Shown here piece by piece: positions 58,301-64,000 of a stretch of 64,000 nt of DNA; position 1 is the first letter of the stretch; the number at the start of each line of letters is the position of its first letter. The DNA is from Schistosoma mansoni. Taxonomy: Eukaryota; Platyhelminthes; Trematoda; Strigeidida; Schistosomatidae. The stretch spans positions 8,471,711-8,535,710 of the forward strand of contig NC_031496.1 in assembly GCF_000237925.1 (NCBI RefSeq), read 5' to 3'. Both the position numbers and the translations under genes were made by a program. Under the pieces are notes generated by a model. That model did no database searches and was not told the DNA's origin. It was given only the letters and a program-made list of their open reading frames with translations.

Positions 58301-61300
58301 ATGGTAATTTTACGTGATATAAGGTCAGAGTTTTACGGAGAAGTTGTTGGAAACGTAAGTTAAATCGAAAACCTTTCTAGATTTGTAGAGAGTTCTTGTA
58401 TGTGTTTATCCTGATGTTGATGGTTTGTGTACATGGAGGGTTTTGAAGGTATGTCCATTCCCTAATTTGATATTATATTAGGAACTTTTCAAACATCGAA
58501 ATGTGCTTTACACACTTGTGATTGTAAAGGATAAGGGTGATTTAAAAGATACTTATTCAAAAAATCGTGACTTTGTTGGTTAATAATTACTCGTTTTTGA
58601 TTTCAAACCGTAGTTCCAGGTGGCAGTGTTTATAAATTGTGGGGCGAACTTCGATGTTGTTGGTAACTTGGACCCTCAAGAGGAGTGCATCTTTTATGTT
58701 TGTGATAGGTAAGCGTCGTGTATATATTTCTCCACCGTTTAGCCACCGTCCGATTCATATTAATAACTTCTATAACCAACGTCAGATTAAACTCTTATGT
58801 CTTAATGAAGACACCACGCTAGTGCCAAAATTCGAAGACGTGTTTCGGGAGTTCTCAGTAACTTCTTTTCGACAGGCTACATTTTGTAGAGTGACGAGTC
58901 GGATGAGGATTCTGAGGAGCAACAGAACAGAAGATTGCAACCCGATGATATCGAAAAAAGAATAGAAAAGAGGAAATGGAACAGAAAAAGACAAGAACTT
59001 TTAATGGACTATGAGAGCTTTTCATACCATAGTGTTGCCTCTTCTGTAGTCATGTTTGACTTAGCTTGGAAGCTCTCCCAAGAAAACAACTGCTTATTAT
59101 GGTGGGTCACCAAAATACTGATAAAGCGCTCTTTGTAAATACTGTAAAGCTTTACGATTTTCATGGAATTGAACACCAACACCGAATGCTATTTGTGTAT
59201 GATGTTTAGTTAATGTCCTCCTTGACTTCTGCTTGTTGGAGTCGACCACATTACATCTGAAGTCCGTTTTTAACGTTAGTAGGTGTGGTTAGAATGACAA
59301 GAAAAACTAAGTTTTTCAACAGGAATCTTTCTGTTTACTGACACTTACTGTGTGTACTTGCTAAACACCACTACTAAACACATGTTTGGTCACGACCTTT
59401 AAGCTTCCAAAATGTTTTACTGTAATGGAGTTATACCATCGTGTACTTAAAACGCTGGGGTCAAGAATTGTGATTCAGCTGTTTGACCACTTGTTTATTG
59501 TTGTCAGTTTGTGGAACCAGCTAAGTATTTAGTTCCAAGATAATTGTAAATATAAGTGTAACTCAACTCTTCCTCTTTGGCTACTTTGTCATAGCCTAGA
59601 AATACTTCCCTCGGTGTGTGCAAAATGCCACAATTCAGTCGGTGATGGGCTTAAACTTCATCTTCTTGATCGGAAGCTTCACCATCAAATTGGTTACTCT
59701 GATTTTAGCGAATTTTATTGTCACCAAGTATTGCGACGAATAATACCAGAGGTTTAGCCCACAGACATGTACATAGTTCCTAGCCCAAACAGTACTTACA
59801 ATAAAATCATTGCCTCTTGATCGATGAACTAAGTTCCACCTGTCAAGTTGAAGGTTCGAAATACTTTTCATTGTCATCATTTAAAGACTTAAATATACAC
59901 TTATCTCATTATGTCTGTTCATCCCTTATAAGAAGTTTTTCGACTCATCCAGGAATATATATTAATTAATTCTCACGGTTCTAAATGGCTCTTCCAGGAT
60001 TGTTGTTTACTAAAGGCCAGGAGTCCCTGTTTCCAGTAAAATAAACTACCTAAACTACATGGGTAAAGTTTGAAAATAACTGCACCATTACCATCAGCTG
60101 TACGTGTTATTATATCTCCTCAGGTTGCCTATATTTAGATCTTGTGAATTTTCACAATTCTGGGCTTTCCAGTTTCAGACAATAAATAATAACCGGGTTC
60201 CAGTCAGTCTTTTTTAAGGACGATAAAGATGTTCCTACCAAATTTGGATGTGACTTGATAATTTAAGCAAAAAGTTTTTTAGCCATCTAAATGTCATCTG
60301 ATCCTTGGTAACCTGTGTGACAGTTCATTTCAAACCATGATATTTCCCATCCAGTAGTTCTGTGCCATGCGAGTATTTATCTAATGCTAATGAATTTCTA
60401 ATCTTGTAGGTGTATTAACTATCAAACTATACAGTAAGTTGATTTCGGTATGATACTGTTCACTTGATATATTGATCGGTGGCCACCTCATTAATGTTTA
60501 AATTTTTTTACCCGGTGGTTGGAAATGCACCTAATTTTATATGTAGATTGGCAATCAGTGAAACTTGGACACATATATCCGTTGCCTTTATTTTATCCGA
60601 TGTATCGCGTAATGATTTTTTCAAACATGAAAATTAAAGTTAATAATGATCGTGTTCTATCTGTAATTAACAAGATCTACTTCAGAAGACGAATAAAGTA
60701 ATGAATTATTTCCTCAGTCAGCTTTTATCATGGGTCTAGGCTAATGTATACCTTATAATAAGATCCATGACAACCTATTGTTAGTGTTCTAGATAATCAT
60801 ATGATTAATTCGCAAATATTTATGAAAATAATGACAATTGATTGTCAAAGTGGTTAAAAGACGGAAATGTTGATCACTGAACGAATTTAAGTTTAATCTT
60901 TATTCGTTTGTTTTCAGTTTTATGGTATAGTCAATAAAATTTATGTTTTTAAAAGTGGTATTTACTCGTACAAATTTTCCATACATATTTTTAAGGTATG
61001 CAATAGTAGGTCAAACCTCTCAACTAATCACTCATGCAATAAATCGAGAACATTATATTGACCAACTCGACTATCTTCAAAGCCATATGAGTCGTTTAAG
61101 TCATATTGGTCAAATTCATTCTGGAACAAGTACAAGTGATGAAAATAAAGCTAGAGTCGAAATTTTATTTGAAGACGAATTAGCTCTATGGCTTTATAGA
61201 CATTGGAGTTTAAAAGAAGCTATGGAGACTAGTATGGTGACAGCATCCAAATTCAAGCTTTTTACTGAAGGAGGACAGCGACGTATGTATGAATTTCTTG

Positions 61301-62726
61301 TACAGTTGGGGTAAGTGGACTAAATTATCAAAAAACCACAACTATTTAAAGATTATTTACGGCAAATCTTCATGGTAGGTATTGGGTTTTCAAAGAATTT
61401 CTGTAGATTATATCTTAACGGGTTTTTCTTTACAATATACTCATGGTGACTTCCCAAGTGTTATTATTTTTGTGATCACTGGTTCTAGATGGTAAAAAAT
61501 GTGCGAGATTCTATGGTACCAAATTGTTTTATGTAATTAACGCACTATCCCCTAATCACAGTCTCTGCCAAAATAATCAACAAGTCCATGTTATGATGAT
61601 AATCAATTTGGTTGTTGGATATGCGTACCTTATTGGATTCAAGAAGTGTGGCTTAAAGCTTGGTATAAAAGCATATACTCAGTCACCAAGTTGAAATAGC
61701 TACTTATTCAGTGTTCACTTACAACTTCTCAACACCAATAAATGTCGAATAGCTTGAAATTTCAGTTTCTTAATACTGAAACAAAACTTGTAAATCCACT
61801 CGATGTGGTTCAAAGTCGAACTCGTACTTGGTAAATGAGTTACACACCATGAATAAACGGCTCTGAATTAGTCTCCTTTGTGAGTCACAGTGTTTGGGTT
61901 GCTCATGCCTCAAAAATCTAAACCTTTTATTAACCTGTTCCGAATACTAGTTGGACATCGAATCGTTTATATCAAGAGTTGTCTGTGTTAGTTTTGTTTT
62001 CCAGTTAGATACTTTAGCCTATTAAAGCATAATTTTTCTGTAAACCCTACAGGTTGCGGAAACAAATATTCTAGTGTAAACATAGCTAGTGAAGTCTGTG
62101 ATTTTTCCAACTGATAAGATAGCATACTAATCATATTTTGTGTTCGTTTTATCATCAACTGTGGGCGATTTTTATTTTCTTTGTGGAGTGATCAGAACTC
62201 TTCAGGGGCTGTTTGGTAGTAAGAGTTTCACTGATATTTGCTGTTTGATTTACAGGTTTTTAATAAAATTATTCCATTTGTATTCAATACGCTTAGCTGA
62301 GATTGATATATAGAAACATGGTTTGGACCTGTGATTTTTTTACGAAATTCCATTAGACTTAGCTGCGGTTGATAATGTAATTAATCAGTCATATGTACAT
62401 CTAGTTAGGAGGAACTACTTGGTACATTTTCCCCATCATTTCATCTATTTAAAGACACACGTTTCATGATTTTTAGTATTAGCTTATAACTGTTAGTGCT
62501 AATTTCCAACTTATTTTACTCGATAACTATTACGCAGGGTTAAGTTTAATTAAGGAATTTACGTAGAAACTGTTTGCGCGCGTTTTAATTGGGATGATGG
62601 AGCTAACTCTCAATAACTTCTTTTTAGATTACCACGACGTGAATGTGCACAGTTATATTCTTCTATGAATAGTAGTTTGCGCGATAGTTTAAATGAACAA
62701 TTTTTACAATATGGTGAAAAATATGG
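58301..62726 (+). CDS. CDC45: CDC45 replication factor (5' part; continues beyond window)
   Basis: CDC45 joins MCM2-7 and GINS to form the CMG replicative helicase in the nucleus. Exons: 58301-58354, 58389-58448, 58482-58578, 58627-58708, 58743-58857, 58890-59101, 60996-61310 and 62628-62726; the rest lies outside. All phases agree, giving 344 codons so far (human CDC45 has 566). Seen in order: [25 protein letters not shown] (human ASDVDALCACKIL, the DHH-like start); [51 protein letters not shown]; an acidic linker ([10 protein letters not shown]); [89 protein letters not shown]. The linker is shorter than in human. Exons 1-6 are split by micro-introns; introns 6 and 7 are about 1.9 and 1.3 kb. 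Confidence 0.93.
58355..58889 (+). other. Five micro-introns in CDC45
   Basis: The introns are 58355-58388 (34 nt), 58449-58481 (33), 58579-58626 (48), 58709-58742 (34) and 58858-58889 (32). Each begins GT and ends AG, and each is needed to keep the CDC45 frame. Clusters of such tiny introns at the 5' end of genes are a known trait of schistosomes. The later introns of the same gene are over 1 kb. Confidence 0.88.
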
Positions 62727-63235
62727 GTAAGCTACTATTTGTTGTTTCCTGTTTCTTCGGTGTCTTGGTTGTTTCAAGAAGTAAGTGTTGTTCTTTAGCT
62801 TTATTAGGTAGCTAGGATTCTACAACTTGTGGGTTTTTCATTCTACTTATGGTATGAGTGTCAATATGAGACTGTTTTGGGCAGTTGAAATGTGTTCGGT
62901 AATTTATTCAGCCACAAATAGTTATGTTTTATCTGTTGTTTAAATAACTTACAACAGTAATAGTATATATATTGTTATTCCATTTTTTGGCGAGTCTACA
63001 TTTGTTTGACAGAAGAAAAATGTAAATAACTTGTCTTTGGCTTCGATGTTTAAATACCACTGATTAAGTGGGGTTAACAACAACGCTCTAGAATTCAATG
63101 TTTTGTAGGACCACTTGTTATTAGTATTTAACTGAATTCAGAGGCGTATTTCCTGTTTACAGGATATATATATATATATCCATGCACAAATAGTTAGCTC
63201 AAACCAAACAAAATGATATTTAGGCAGATATTCTA

Positions 63236-63393
63236 GTACTCTGGCTCAGCGAACAGGTAATGGTGATCGTCTGCTGCAAATCTCCCCAGACAATCGTTTA
63301 CTTCTAACAAGCACTAATTTTAAGCATGAGGAGAGACATCGTCTAACATGACGACCCGCCCGACCACGATGTCAAGGTAGCAGCAATGATCGG
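63236..63393 (+). mobile_element. RTE scrap joined to an inverted 5' end
   Basis: GDRLLQISPDNRLLLTSTNF and KHEERHRLT match the endonuclease region of the RTE LINE. At 63356 the sequence switches to cccgaccacgatgtcaaggt, the reverse complement of the element's 5' terminus (compare 9903-9930). Either the fragment was inverted during insertion or two scraps are fused. Confidence 0.75.
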
Positions 63394-63654
63394 ATAACAT
63401 GTGGGGAAGTATTAGTGAAAGACTATAGTGGTACGTTAATCGATAATGTACTTGATAGTCAACAATAGTCTGAAATGTTCATCAGGTATCTCCATCATCC
63501 CAATTAAAGATGTACCATTTTAATAAATTGAACGTTTCCTAATCAACATGCTTTCGCAGCGTCATAATTATTGGTTGTGGGTTAAAACCATTTTTTATCT
63601 TATGTTTGTTGAGTTGATTCATATCATTCAATCCCATACCATAGATTTGGTTCC

Positions 63655-63840
63655 TATTCAATGCTTCGTATGCTCAGCTATATGTCTCATCCTGTAGTAT
63701 TTTAGAGGAAAGCTAGGGGCGCCCGAACGAAGACATGAAATCGGTCTGTGATGTTATTTACTGTTGGTCTGAGTTATATTTGCAGATTCAGACTACGTGA
63801 TTAGTGTCCGCGCAATAATAGAGATCAGTGTTTAGAAACG
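63655..63840 (+). mobile_element. RTE scrap, C-terminal coding region
   Basis: Atgcttcgtatgctcagct ([12 protein letters not shown]), aggaaagctaggggcgcccg (KRARGGQTKT-like) and gatcagtgtttagaaacgtc (NQWLET-like) follow the order of the end of the RTE protein. Strongly decayed. It lies in the CDC45 intron after 62726. Confidence 0.6.
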
Positions 63841-64000
63841 TCAATTGTAGTACCGCGTATACATTTACTCGTTATCTCCTTTAAGATTTTGGGTTCCAGT
63901 GTACATATTTATGTCTTGTTTTCATTCCTTCCAGTTTAAACTGCGTTCTCTAATGTTTTTTTCTTCTCACTACCATCGCCTCTATTATGCCTATAAGCGC

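Noticed and set aside
1-64000. CRISPR array, operon, phage or plasmid features
   Set aside because: Introns, LINEs and SINEs throughout; no regularly spaced short repeats and no bacterial gene clusters.

Overview
This window is nuclear DNA from a blood fluke of the genus Schistosoma, or a very close relative. Four things support this: AT-rich DNA with long, transposon-filled introns; clusters of 32-48 nt micro-introns at the 5' ends of genes; Sm-alpha-type SINEs that carry a hammerhead ribozyme; and dense RTE-type LINEs, CR1/Jockey-type LINEs, Penelope-like scraps and one Ty3/Gypsy fossil. There are no bacterial or viral gene blocks.

Layout. 1-4000: a full-length but dead RTE LINE with a 13-bp target duplication. 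4733-18104 (+): a six-exon gene for an ADP-ribosylhydrolase of the ARH3 family. Its intron 3 holds a second full-length RTE LINE in antisense with an uninterrupted reading frame. Its intron 4 holds one dead LINE nested inside another of the same family. Its intron 5 holds a ~450-bp repeat also seen at 35.8 and 42.0 kb. 18.1-32.3 kb: no host gene recognised; it holds a Ty3/Gypsy pol fossil between direct repeats, two hammerhead SINE copies either side of a 200-N assembly gap, inverted Penelope-like tails, LINE scraps, a tRNA-like sequence and a 115-bp hairpin.

32520-44289 (-): a cyclin B3-like gene of about seven exons, with LINE and repeat insertions in its introns. 43-50 kb: several isolated exon-like coding blocks on the + strand that I cannot assign, and a decayed SINE. 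51-54.5 kb: LINE and Penelope-like fragments. 56072-56572 (+): a small single-pass membrane protein of unknown function. 58301 to beyond 62726 (+): the 5' two thirds of CDC45, an essential replication factor, whose first six exons are separated by five micro-introns. The last 800 bases carry RTE scraps in a CDC45 intron.

The three recognised host genes act in different processes: removal of ADP-ribose from proteins, cell-cycle control, and assembly of the replicative helicase. They are unlinked neighbours and not an operon or system. I found no convincing new multi-gene system. The points most worth following are the intact RTE copy, the hammerhead SINEs, the unusual C-terminal half of the cyclin, and the orphan + strand exons at 43-50 kb. 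Exon coordinates come from reading-frame and splice-site logic only.
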